Source: Syntrophus gentianae (lineage in GTDB: Bacteria; Desulfobacterota; Syntrophia; Syntrophales; Syntrophaceae). From it: a DNA stretch of 64,000 nt. The translations under genes and the position numbers were made by a program. The notes under the pieces are model-generated. The model made no database searches, was not told the origin of the DNA, and saw only the letters and a program-made list of their open reading frames with translations. Below are positions 35,422 to 43,328 of this stretch, piece after piece. The DNA lies in assembly GCF_900109885.1 (NCBI RefSeq), contig NZ_FOBS01000007.1:103687-167686 (forward strand), read 5' to 3'. Position 1 is the stretch's first letter. Every line of letters starts with the position of its first letter.

Positions 35422-35835
35422 CTAAGCGATCTGGCCGATACCCGAAATGCTTAACGAGCCATGCCTCACGCCTTTCAAGGCCTTCAGCGTGTTGGACAGA
35501 TTGCTGATAAGCGTAGAATTTCCTTTAACGGCAACGATTTCCAGGCAGTTGTTATGGTCCAGATGAATATGCTGTGTCGACTTGATCACCTCATGGAAAT
35601 CATGCTGGACATCAATAATCCTGTTCAGGAGGTCCCTCTGATGATGGTCGTAGATGTATGTTATTGCGCCGGCGACTTCCTGATCCTCCGTCCATTCCTT
35701 CTTCAATAATTCCTGGCGGATCAAGTCGCGGATGGCCTCGGAACGGTTCGTGTAACTCTGTTCTTTAATCAACCGGTCGAACTGTTTAAGCAAGGTGTTC
35801 TCCAATGAAACCCCGAATCTTACGATCTCGGCCAT
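35422..35835 (-). CDS. nikR: Nickel-responsive transcriptional regulator NikR
   Basis: This 137-residue regulator has an N-terminal ribbon-helix-helix (IVRFGVSLENTLLKQFDRLIKEQ) and a C-terminal nickel-binding domain. The four-residue nickel site is present: His78 (VQHDF), His89 and His91 in HIHLDHNNC, and Cys97. It represses nickel-uptake or nickel-enzyme genes when nickel is plentiful. It is divergent from larC, which makes a link to nickel cofactor synthesis likely. I could not identify its operator by eye. Confidence 0.95.
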   Translation of the reverse strand: MAEIVRFGVSLENTLLKQFDRLIKEQSYTNRSEAIRDLIRQELLKKEWTEDQEVAGAITYIYDHHQRDLLNRIIDVQHDFHEVIKSTQHIHLDHNNCLEIVAVKGNSTLISNLSNTLKALKGVRHGSLSISGIGQIA

Positions 35836-36068
35836 GGCATCTTTCCCCTTGGTTAGATTACGATAGTTCCTGCTTTATAGCGCTTTCCAGGATCGTCCGT
35901 CAAATCATTATATTTAAGAACGTGCGGTTTTTTATGAAGGGCCATGACCTGCAGGGTATGCTGAAAACGACAGATTAAATATTTGGAAAAGGATGTTTCT
36001 TAGAAAAAGGGCTGACAACAATTGAGATGAGCTCAAGGCAACTGCCCATAAGAATCGCGGCGGAATAA

Positions 36069-37253
36069 ATGAAAATCCTTTATTATGATTGCTTTTCCGG
36101 AATCAGCGGCGACATGAATCTGGGCGCCATGTTGGATCTCGGGATAAACCCATCCTATCTGCTGGAGGAATTGAAAAAGATTCGAATTGATTCCTATGAA
36201 ATTCGAATCTCCCGGGATAAACGGCGTGGCATTTCAGGAACACGATTCGAAGTATTTATACCCCCGGAGTCTTCTCCTCGACATTCGAGGAACTATCCGG
36301 AAATTACCCTGCTTATTCAGGAAAGCGAATTGTCTGAAAGGGCAAAGGAGCTTTCCCTCCTTATTTTCATGAAGATTGCCGAGGCGGAGGCCCGAATTCA
36401 TGACTGCCCTCTGGAAGAAATTCATTTCCATGAAGTGGGAGCCATCGATTCCATTCTCGATATTGTCGGCGCAGCCGTATGTCTGGATTATTTACAAGTG
36501 GATCGGGTGCTTTCTTCTTCCGTTGAAGTCGGAGGAGGGGTTGTCCGGTGCGCCCATGGGATTCTGCCTGTTCCGGCTCCGGCGACAACGGAGATTCTCA
36601 AGGGGATTCCCATCAAGTATGGCGGCGTGCCTTTCGAAACAACGACACCGACCGGAGCGGCGATTCTTGCGGCCACGGTGAACGCCTTTACGGATAAGGT
36701 GAATTTCACACCCCAAAAAATTGGTTACGGGATCGGACAGAGAGATGCGGAGATTCCCAATGTCCTGCGTGTCTTTCTGGGGGAAAGCGAGGGTGACCTC
36801 GAGGAGGGGGTTACGGAAGAGGATGCCTGGCTGGTGGAATGCAACCTCGATGATATGAATCCGGAGCTGTATGAGGCGGTTATGGAGGCCCTCTTTGAAA
36901 AAGGGGCGCTGGATGTCTATCTTACGCCGATTCTTATGAAGAAATCCCGTCCCGCAGTGACGCTCAGCGTCATCTGCAGTGGAGACCGGAAAAGGGACAT
37001 GGAAGAGGTTATCTGGTATCAGACGACAACGTTCGGTTTGAGATCCAGCCGGATTTCCAAGGCCATGCTGAAAAGAGAGTTTGCCGAAGTGAAAACCCAA
37101 TACGGTCCCGTCTCAATGAAATATGCCGTTTTTCGAGGAAGAAGGATCAAATCCAAGCCGGAATATGAAGATTGTAAGAGGCTGGCCATGGAAAACGGGG
37201 TCGGGATCAAAGAGATCATGGATCTGTTGTCTGCCGGGATCACTGAGACATGA
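36069..37253 (+). CDS. larC: Nickel pincer cofactor biosynthesis protein LarC
   Basis: This 394-residue protein carries the N-terminal CFSGISGDM motif, EEIHFHEVGAIDSILDIVGAA, and a C-terminal ferredoxin-like domain (LVECNLDDMNPELYEAVMEALFE). LarC inserts nickel into the thio-modified pyridinium cofactor used by lactate racemase and relatives. It is complete as one frame, with no programmed frameshift as seen in some species. The larB gene follows 32 bases later. nikR is divergent upstream. Confidence 0.95.
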   Translation: MKILYYDCFSGISGDMNLGAMLDLGINPSYLLEELKKIRIDSYEIRISRDKRRGISGTRFEVFIPPESSPRHSRNYPEITLLIQESELSERAKELSLLIFMKIAEAEARIHDCPLEEIHFHEVGAIDSILDIVGAAVCLDYLQVDRVLSSSVEVGGGVVRCAHGILPVPAPATTEILKGIPIKYGGVPFETTTPTGAAILAATVNAFTDKVNFTPQKIGYGIGQRDAEIPNVLRVFLGESEGDLEEGVTEEDAWLVECNLDDMNPELYEAVMEALFEKGALDVYLTPILMKKSRPAVTLSVICSGDRKRDMEEVIWYQTTTFGLRSSRISKAMLKREFAEVKTQYGPVSMKYAVFRGRRIKSKPEYEDCKRLAMENGVGIKEIMDLLSAGITET

Positions 37254-37285
37254 TATTTTATCCGGAGGAAAAGAGGGCACCGTAA

Positions 37286-38026
37286 ATGGAGGCGTTCCGC
37301 GAAATTCTTGAAAAAGTGAAGAAAGGCGCTATCGGGGTCGATGAGGGCCTGAGCCTTCTGAAGGGACAGTTCTATCTGGATGTGGGGTGCGCCAAGGTTG
37401 ACCTCCAACGGGAATCGCGCGTCGGTTATCCGGAGGTGATCTACTGTTCCGGCAAAACGGCCGAGCAGGTCAAAGCGATTCTGGAGGCGATGCTGGAACG
37501 GGATAGCAATATTTTAGCGACACGGGTGAGCCTGGAATTGTTTGAAGAAATTCGGGAAATCTGTCCCGATGCCCTTTACTCCCCGCTGGCCAGGGTTGTT
37601 GCCATCAAACGGAAAAAAGTGGAAGTCCCTTCCAGTTATATTGCCGTTGTAACCGCCGGAACCTCGGACCTGCCGGTGGCTGAAGAGGCCGCCCTGACGG
37701 CTGAACTCTTCGGCAACCGCGTTGAACGGATAGTGGACGTGGGCGTTGCCGGCGTTCATCGCCTCTTTGCCAATCTGGAAGCCATCCGGGGGGCGCGGGT
37801 GGTCATTGTCGTTGCCGGGATGGAGGGCGCCCTTCCCAGCCTTGTGGGAGGACTGGTCGACAAGCCCGTCATCGCCGTTCCCACAAGTGTCGGCTACGGA
37901 GCAAGCTTTCATGGTCTTTCCGCCCTTCTGGCCATGCTCAACAGTTGCTCCAGCGGGGTCTGTGTCGTCAATATCGACAACGGCTATGGCGCCGGGTATA
38001 TCGCCAGCATGATCAATCAATTGTAA
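37286..38026 (+). CDS. larB: Nickel pincer cofactor biosynthesis protein LarB
   Basis: This 246-residue protein resembles AIR carboxylase (PurE) in its C-terminal half (VVTAGTSDLPVAEEAALTAE, DVGVAGVHRLF, VVAGMEGALPSLVGGLVDKPVIAVPTSVGYGA). LarB carboxylates and hydrolyses nicotinic acid adenine dinucleotide to the dicarboxylate precursor of the cofactor. larE and a racemase larA are not seen in the window, so the rest of the pathway must lie elsewhere. It is co-transcribed with larC. Confidence 0.95.
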   Translation: MEAFREILEKVKKGAIGVDEGLSLLKGQFYLDVGCAKVDLQRESRVGYPEVIYCSGKTAEQVKAILEAMLERDSNILATRVSLELFEEIREICPDALYSPLARVVAIKRKKVEVPSSYIAVVTAGTSDLPVAEEAALTAELFGNRVERIVDVGVAGVHRLFANLEAIRGARVVIVVAGMEGALPSLVGGLVDKPVIAVPTSVGYGASFHGLSALLAMLNSCSSGVCVVNIDNGYGAGYIASMINQL

Positions 38027-38041
38027 AGAAAAGGGGAGAGC

Positions 38042-38446
38042 ATGAAATCTTTCTCTGTTCGGACAGGCAAACGGATCGAGATGATCGATATCACCGGTTC
38101 AATTCAAGACACCGTGAAAGAGAGTGGCATTCAGAACGGCATCTGCTTCGTCTTTGTTCCTCATACGACGGCAGCCGTGACCATCAATGAAAACGCCGAT
38201 CCCGACGTTCCCAGGGATATCCTGATGGGACTGAACAAACTGATCCCCTTCGGGGACCCTCAATACCGCCATGGGGAAGGGAACTCCGATGCCCATCTCA
38301 AGACATCGCTGGTCGGTTCTTCGGAAATGGTGATGGTTGAAAATGGCCGTCTGGTTCTGGGAACCTGGCAGTCGGTATTCTTCTGCGAGTTTGATGGCCC
38401 GCGAACAAGAAAAGTGCTGGTGAACCTTCTTCGCAATCAACCCTGA
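38042..38446 (+). CDS. YjbQ family protein (secondary thiamine-phosphate synthase type)
   Basis: This 134-residue protein of the UPF0047/YjbQ family has the conserved segments VPHTTAAVTINENADPDV and HGEGNSDAHLKTSLVGSS, with several His in the metal site. Some members have weak thiamine-phosphate synthase activity, but the physiological role is unsettled. It is the third gene of the larC-larB operon, 15 bases downstream, with an AAAAGGGGAGAGC site. Confidence 0.9.
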   Translation: MKSFSVRTGKRIEMIDITGSIQDTVKESGIQNGICFVFVPHTTAAVTINENADPDVPRDILMGLNKLIPFGDPQYRHGEGNSDAHLKTSLVGSSEMVMVENGRLVLGTWQSVFFCEFDGPRTRKVLVNLLRNQP

Positions 38447-38465
38447 TCCGGATTCCGGAGGGGAT

Positions 38466-39500
38466 TTATTCCACGATGATGGAACTGACGCTTTTATCCC
38501 ATCCCCCTCCCGAAAGACTCCATACTCCCAGGGGATTCGAGTTCGTCCGGGTGAAGGTCCGGCTCTTGCCTTTGAAATCAGGATACTGATAGACAATCAC
38601 CTGGTTTATCTTCGCTCCGATTTTCAGGCAGGAAATCCGGTCATTCCAGGTGTCCGGCAGATCCTCGGACACCGATCGCTCTGCCAGGTCATCAACCTGC
38701 TCTCCTTTATTCAGAATGAGGCAACTCGTGGGGGTGCGGTTGAGGCACCGGGCGTTGTCGTAAAAGAAGACCTGTTCGGGAAGGGGCGTGGCAATGGGGA
38801 GTGGGGGGTCCGTCTCCAGAATTTCAACCCGGACTCCTTCAAAACGGACTTTTTTCTCTCCTGAAAAAAAGTCGACTTCGGCAGGACGGTCCTGGAACCC
38901 AGTCCCTGCTGAAACGGCAAATTCCAATTCCACCGTAATCGTATCGCCGGCGGCAACGGAAAAATCTACCGAGCCGTCAGTCTTGTCTTTCGAGTAAATC
39001 TTTGGAGATCCCTCATTCCCCGAGGCAGTCAAAAGGGTTAATTCCGTTCTGGTCTTGTTTGTCGTGCTGGAAACAGTCATTTTCAGGATGGCCTTTCCCG
39101 CCGCAGCACGTGAGGTGTTCACTGAGCCAAAATAGGAGAGCCCATAGAGGGTAATCCTGGCTTTGCCATAGGTTGATCCGTCTGTTCCCTTCTGCAGGGA
39201 GAATCGGGTTGCCATCCTGGCCAGGTAGGATGCTTTTGAATCCGGTGACGCTTTGGCCATGGCCCGCAATGTTTTGTGGGCGGGATCGCTTTCCGCTGAC
39301 CCGCTGTATCTTAAGTTGAGAAGAGAAGGTTTGGGGCTTTCCGTGCCGGCGTCATCAATATCAGTCATTGTGACAATGGCTCCTTTGTTGAGGGGAACCG
39401 TTCCGGAGCAGATCCCTTGTATCGGAAGAAAAAACAACAGCAGAGCGGCAAAGGAAAACGTCAAAATTGAGAGTCGCATTTTAAGAAGATAAGAATTCAT
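38466..39500 (-). CDS. Secreted protein with C-terminal beta/gamma-crystallin-like domain
   Basis: From the ATG at 39500 the protein has 344 residues with a signal segment (ILTFSFAALLLFFLPIQGICS). Residues 30-220 are a beta-rich region resembling DNRLRE/CBM96-like domains (SLLNLRYSGSAE, ARITLYGLSYFGSVN, GDTITVELEFAVSA). The last 60 residues (VIVYQYPDFKGKSRTFT, then GVWSLSGGGWDKSVSSIIVE) fit one beta/gamma-crystallin Greek-key domain, which often binds calcium. It is probably exported. The start is uncertain by a few residues. Confidence 0.6.
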   Translation of the reverse strand: MNSYLLKMRLSILTFSFAALLLFFLPIQGICSGTVPLNKGAIVTMTDIDDAGTESPKPSLLNLRYSGSAESDPAHKTLRAMAKASPDSKASYLARMATRFSLQKGTDGSTYGKARITLYGLSYFGSVNTSRAAAGKAILKMTVSSTTNKTRTELTLLTASGNEGSPKIYSKDKTDGSVDFSVAAGDTITVELEFAVSAGTGFQDRPAEVDFFSGEKKVRFEGVRVEILETDPPLPIATPLPEQVFFYDNARCLNRTPTSCLILNKGEQVDDLAERSVSEDLPDTWNDRISCLKIGAKINQVIVYQYPDFKGKSRTFTRTNSNPLGVWSLSGGGWDKSVSSIIVE

Positions 39501-39570
39501 TGAATTTCTACCCAGGCGATACGTCTCCAAGCGACCGATCCGGGGATGATTAGGGCGAATGTGCGCTTGT

Positions 39571-40563
39571 CTATCCTGAGATAGAGATGCGGATCGTTCC
39601 TCCCCTCCCGAGGATGTCGTGCAGGTGAATGTACCCCTGGAGTTGGTTGCCGCAGTTCACGATGGCAAGGGCGGTAATTTCATCCCTCTGCATGAATTCA
39701 ATCGTCTGGGCGAGTGACCAGTCGTCTTTAATGGATTTGGGTGACCGGGTCATGATTTCATCGATCGACTTGCCGGAGACCGAGGCGCCTTTCCGGACCA
39801 GTCGACGGACATCTCCATCCGTCAGAATCCCCAGGAGACAGTTCTGCCGATCGGTGACCAGGAGAAAGCCTTTGTTTTTTTCATCGAGAACCGAGATGGC
39901 TTCAATGGCCGGGGTTCCCGTATAGACCTTGGGGATGTCCGGGCCGCTGATCATGACATCCCGGACCTTTGCCCGCAACCGCTGTCCCAGGCTGCCGCCG
40001 GGATGGAATTTATAGAAGTCTTTTTCGCTGAACTTATGCTTATCGATCAGGGCAACAGCCAAGGCGTCGCCCATGGCCAGAGAGGCGGTTGAACTGGAGG
40101 TGGGGGCCAGCCCGAAGGGGCAGGCTTCCCGCTCCACGCCCACATTGATCACGGCGTTGCTGGCGCGGGCCATGGTTGAGGACGGATTCCCCGTAAAAGA
40201 AATGAGCGGGGCGCCGATCTTCTGAATGCTGCCGATGAGCCGGTTCACCTCCTCGGTTTCCCCGCTGTTGGAGATGGCCAGCACGACGTCGTCCTTCGTG
40301 ACGATGCCGAGATCTCCATGCAGGCCTTCGACGGGATGAAGGAAAAGGGCCTGCGTTCCGGTGCTCGTCATCGTGGCGACAATCTTTTTCCCGATCAATC
40401 CGGATTTCCCGATGCCGGTCACAATGACCCGGCCGGGAGAACGATAAATGATGTCCACCGCCCGGGAAAAATTTTCATCCAGTCTGCCGATGAGCTGCAG
40501 GATGCTCTCCGCTTCAATCCGGAGCACTTCCTCGGCACGGGTAATCGTCGAATCCTTCTCCAT
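39571..40563 (-). CDS. kdsD: Arabinose-5-phosphate isomerase (KdsD/GutQ family)
   Basis: This 330-residue enzyme interconverts ribulose-5-phosphate and arabinose-5-phosphate for KDO and lipopolysaccharide synthesis. The N-terminal SIS domain has VTGIGKSGLIGKKIVATMTSTGT and HPVEGLHGDLGIV, with AISNSGETEE and the TSSSTASLAMGDALAVAL stretch. Two CBS domains follow (ISGPDIPKVYTG and MTRSPKSIKDD). An ATG at 40581 also exists; the one at 40563 has an AAGGCGG site. Confidence 0.93.
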   Translation of the reverse strand: MEKDSTITRAEEVLRIEAESILQLIGRLDENFSRAVDIIYRSPGRVIVTGIGKSGLIGKKIVATMTSTGTQALFLHPVEGLHGDLGIVTKDDVVLAISNSGETEEVNRLIGSIQKIGAPLISFTGNPSSTMARASNAVINVGVEREACPFGLAPTSSSTASLAMGDALAVALIDKHKFSEKDFYKFHPGGSLGQRLRAKVRDVMISGPDIPKVYTGTPAIEAISVLDEKNKGFLLVTDRQNCLLGILTDGDVRRLVRKGASVSGKSIDEIMTRSPKSIKDDWSLAQTIEFMQRDEITALAIVNCGNQLQGYIHLHDILGRGGTIRISISG

Positions 40564-40730
40564 GTTCTGCCGCCTTGCCATAAATGAATATGTGATTCTT
40601 TAAATCAGCCGCTTTGCTATCAAAAAAAAAACGGCATGACAAGAATGATTTTCCCCTGGTTTCGAAATACTCACCGTTCCGGTGAGTTGGACGCAAGATG
40701 ATGAGGACGGACTTTTCGCTCTGCAAATAA

Positions 40731-40762
40731 ATAAAGGCAGGACCCGAAGATCCCGCCTTTAT
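40731..40762 (-). terminator. Terminator of the VPIP-CTERM gene
   Basis: Arms at 40731-40744 and 40749-40762 form a 14-bp stem on the minus strand with two G-U pairs and a 4-base loop, followed by TTATTTATTT. It lies 31 bases after the VPIP-CTERM gene. Confidence 0.75.
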
Positions 40763-40793
40763 GCGCGACGGAAGTACAGGAAAGGATATTTTT

Positions 40794-41459
40794 TTACCTG
40801 CGGATCTTCCTCTTCAGGCCAACCAGTCCGACCAGCCCGGAACCGAAGAGCCACAAGGCAGCAGGAATGGGCACGGGAGCAAGATCCACCGCACCAACCG
40901 TAAGGCCATGCCAATACTCGCCGGTATGAGTAAAGGTGATCGAGTCATAGGTGCCCGTCAGTTGAAGAACTCCGTGAACCTCTCCGCTACCATAAAACCC
41001 CGTGTTATCGCTGTTCATAATTGGGGTTCCGTTACCCCAATAGCCTTGGCCGTAACTCAGGAACGTGATCACATCCTCTCCAAAGTCGACGGTATTGCCG
41101 TTCCAGCTCACCAGAGCAAGCAGAGGGTTCGTGACCGCCTGGGAAAATGTGATTGTTACGGTACCACCGGCACCCAATTTAATGATGTCGGAAGCGGGCG
41201 GTTCATTATCAACGGTCGAACTGATGTAAGGCGCATTGGGGCTCCAGAAATTGGTTCCCCCGCTTGTCTGAACTTCGTAATAAGTACCGCTGAAGGCCAC
41301 ATCGACGGTTTCCGAACCGATGGTCATCGTGCCGGTTACGGTATTGGCGGTGGTATTCGTCCAATCCGTCCAGTAAACCGTGGCCGCCTGGGCAGTGGAG
41401 ACAGAGATGAGAATAAGCAGCGATAAAACAGCCCCCATTAAAAATTTTTTCCCGATCAT
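40794..41459 (-). CDS. PEP-CTERM (VPIP type) sorting-domain protein
   Basis: This 221-residue exported protein has an N-terminal signal peptide (MGAVLSLLILISVSTAQA) and a C-terminal sorting signal: VPIPAALWLFGSGLVGLVGLK followed by RKIRR. This is the substrate signal of exosortase/archaeosortase systems. The middle is beta-rich (TVYWTDWTNTTANTVTGTM). No exosortase gene lies in the window. The adjacent gene also carries a sorting domain, so both may go to the same surface structure or extracellular matrix. Confidence 0.9.
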   Translation of the reverse strand: MIGKKFLMGAVLSLLILISVSTAQAATVYWTDWTNTTANTVTGTMTIGSETVDVAFSGTYYEVQTSGGTNFWSPNAPYISSTVDNEPPASDIIKLGAGGTVTITFSQAVTNPLLALVSWNGNTVDFGEDVITFLSYGQGYWGNGTPIMNSDNTGFYGSGEVHGVLQLTGTYDSITFTHTGEYWHGLTVGAVDLAPVPIPAALWLFGSGLVGLVGLKRKIRR

Positions 41460-41524
41460 GATTCCCTCCTTTGAAATTTCTGTGGCATGGGATGCCTATT
41501 CGTTAAGTCAATAACATTGAAATC

Positions 41525-41554
41525 TGACCCTGCCGTTTAAAACAAAGGGTCAGC
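41525..41554 (-). terminator. Possible terminator of the LamG gene
   Basis: CTGACCCT at 41525-41532 pairs with AGGGTCAG at 41547-41554 around a 14-base loop, right at the end of the LamG gene. The T run is weak on the minus strand. Confidence 0.4.
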
Positions 41555-42357
41555 TATTTTAAAAAACGTCGCCTGAGGGCAGCCAGACAGGCAAGACCCG
41601 GCGCAAACAGGAAGATCGCTCCCGGCACGGGAACAGTCGTACCCTGGGAGTACAGCCTGTCCACATCATCCGCGGTGAGAACGCCTTCATAGATTTGCAC
41701 ATCGTCGATCAGGCCGCTGAAATATCTGCCCAATGTCCTATGCCTTCCGAAATAGAGACTTGAATCATTATCGACGATGGCCCCCTGGCCGGCTCCGGAG
41801 GTTATCAGCTGATTATCGACATAAAGGGCCATACCGTCGGCGCCCAGAGCGGCGACAAGGTGATGCCACGTATTATCGAGATAACTGCTGCCCGTATTCA
41901 TGGATGGAAAGGTTGAACCATTGCCGTAGCCGGTATTGATGGTCCCTTGTGTATAGGGCGGGCCATCAACCGGTTCATGGTACTGAAGCACGTAACCTCC
42001 ATAGTAAGGGGTCGTACCGGCACCATGTCCCTTGTCGAGAAGATCCGCCCACATGACCTGGGATGAACCGGGGTTGAACCAGAGAGAGATCGAGACGGTA
42101 TCGGGATTAAGAAGCGCACTGTAGGCAACCTCGACAAAACTGTTTGATCCGTTGAAAGCGAGGGCATAACTGCCGACTTTTCCCGTTGTATAGGCCGCAT
42201 TATTAATTGTGCCATTCAGAGTGTTGCTTGACGAATCATTAGCAGTGGTTCCGGAGCCTTCCTCAAATCCCCAATGGCCGATCAGCGTTGCTGCATTTGC
42301 TGTCATCGAGAGGCACAGCAATGCGGTGATTACAAAAATACCTAATAATTTCTTCAT
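41554..42357 (-). CDS. LamG-domain PEP-CTERM-like exported protein
   Basis: From the ATG at 42357 (AAAGGAG site) the protein has 267 residues. A signal peptide (LLGIFVITALLCLSMTANA) is followed by a LamG/concanavalin-like jelly-roll domain (LIGHWGFEEGSGTTANDSSSN, VSISLWFNP, TWHHLVAALG, GLIDDVQIYEGVLTADDV). It ends with VPVPGAIFLFAPGLACLAALR and a basic tail, a PEP-CTERM-like sorting signal. The LamG domain suggests carbohydrate binding. It is next to another PEP-CTERM gene on the same strand, 94 bases apart. Confidence 0.9.
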   Translation of the reverse strand: MKKLLGIFVITALLCLSMTANAATLIGHWGFEEGSGTTANDSSSNTLNGTINNAAYTTGKVGSYALAFNGSNSFVEVAYSALLNPDTVSISLWFNPGSSQVMWADLLDKGHGAGTTPYYGGYVLQYHEPVDGPPYTQGTINTGYGNGSTFPSMNTGSSYLDNTWHHLVAALGADGMALYVDNQLITSGAGQGAIVDNDSSLYFGRHRTLGRYFSGLIDDVQIYEGVLTADDVDRLYSQGTTVPVPGAIFLFAPGLACLAALRRRFLK

Positions 42358-42716
42358 TCCCAATCTCCTTTCTGCAATGAAACGCCTCAGTTCAGAAACC
42401 CCGAAACATTGAGCTACTATACATAATGACCCAATGCCATTCAATCAGGAATAACCTGATTTTTTTCCTTCAAAAAACCTTATCCTTGGTTGAAAATTCT
42501 TAGGATTGTGGGAGATAAAATGACTATGAACAGCATGCAGGGAGGAAGACGGTCATTGTCTTGACAGCCGGGTTAATGATATATACTTTCTCTGATGCGG
42601 CGTTGCTTCAGTCGTTCAGAACCGACGGAGAGGACGCCGCCATCCTGACCTAAGTGGCAGCAGGCTGAAGTCCGTGGCAGTAATCATATTTTTAAATCAA
42701 CAAGGAGGACTGGAGA
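42358..42716 (+). promoter_or_regulatory. Intergenic region with promoter and structured leader of rubrerythrin
   Basis: TTGACA at 42561-42566 and TATACT at 42582-42587 (15-base spacer) make a likely promoter. The leader that follows has a 7-bp stem (42597-42603 with 42634-42640) enclosing GTCG/CGAC (42611-42614, 42623-42626). CTTCAG at 42606-42611 can pair instead with CTGAAG at 42665-42670, and GTGGCAG is repeated at 42654 and 42674. The bases before 42561 show nothing definite. Confidence 0.45.
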
Positions 42717-43214
42717 ATGTCAAAATCGGAAGAAAGTTTGAAGGAGGCTTTTGCGGGTGAGTCCCAGGCGAATCGCAAGTATCTGGCTTTTGCGGCTAAG
42801 GCGGACCAGGAGGGGTATGCGCAGATTGCCAGACTCTTCCGGGCGGCGGCTGAAGCCGAAACGATCCACGCCCATAATCACCTGCGGGCCCTCAAGGGTA
42901 TCCGCTCAACCCGGGAAAATCTGGAAGAGGCCATTGCCGGCGAGGGGCACGAGTTCAAGGAAATGTACCCGGGAATGATCGAGGCAGCCAAAGCCGAGGG
43001 CAACAAGGAAGCGGAAAGGACGTTCGTCTATGCGAATGAAGTTGAACAAACCCATCACCGCCTCTACGAGGAAGCCTTGGCCGGTATAGGCACCGAAAAA
43101 GAAAGCTACTCCTATTACGTTTGTCCCGTCTGCGGTCACACCGTTGGGAAAGAGGCGCCGGAGACTTGTCCGGTCTGCGGAGCCAAAGGAAAAGCCTTCA
43201 AAAAGATCGACTGA
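42717..43214 (+). CDS. Rubrerythrin
   Basis: This 165-residue protein has an N-terminal ferritin-like diiron domain (SLKEAFAGESQANRKYLAFA, EAETIHAHNHLRA, NEVEQTHHRLYEE) with the Glu and His iron ligands, and a C-terminal rubredoxin knuckle with CPVCG twice near residues 136 and 151. It reduces hydrogen peroxide in anaerobes using rubredoxin or NADH-derived electrons. The ATG has an AAGGAGG site, and the long leader upstream looks regulated. An intrinsic terminator follows at 43259-43312. Confidence 0.95.
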   Translation: MSKSEESLKEAFAGESQANRKYLAFAAKADQEGYAQIARLFRAAAEAETIHAHNHLRALKGIRSTRENLEEAIAGEGHEFKEMYPGMIEAAKAEGNKEAERTFVYANEVEQTHHRLYEEALAGIGTEKESYSYYVCPVCGHTVGKEAPETCPVCGAKGKAFKKID

Positions 43215-43258
43215 AGATTAAATCATTTTGAGTCCTGGTTTAGGTGAGGTCTTTATTC

Positions 43259-43312
43259 AAGATCCGCCCGGTAGTCTCTCGAAAAGTTCTGCTGCCGGGT
43301 GGATCTTTTTTT
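43259..43312 (+). terminator. Rho-independent terminator after rubrerythrin
   Basis: Arms at 43259-43274 and 43292-43307 form a 16-bp stem with two G-U pairs, followed by a T run to 43312. It separates rubrerythrin from the Na/Pi cotransporter gene. Confidence 0.9.
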
Positions 43313-43328
43313 AAAAAATGGGTAAGCA

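Noticed and set aside
36069..37253. Possible programmed frameshift in larC
   Set aside because: LarC is split by a frameshift in some species, but this copy reads as one intact frame.
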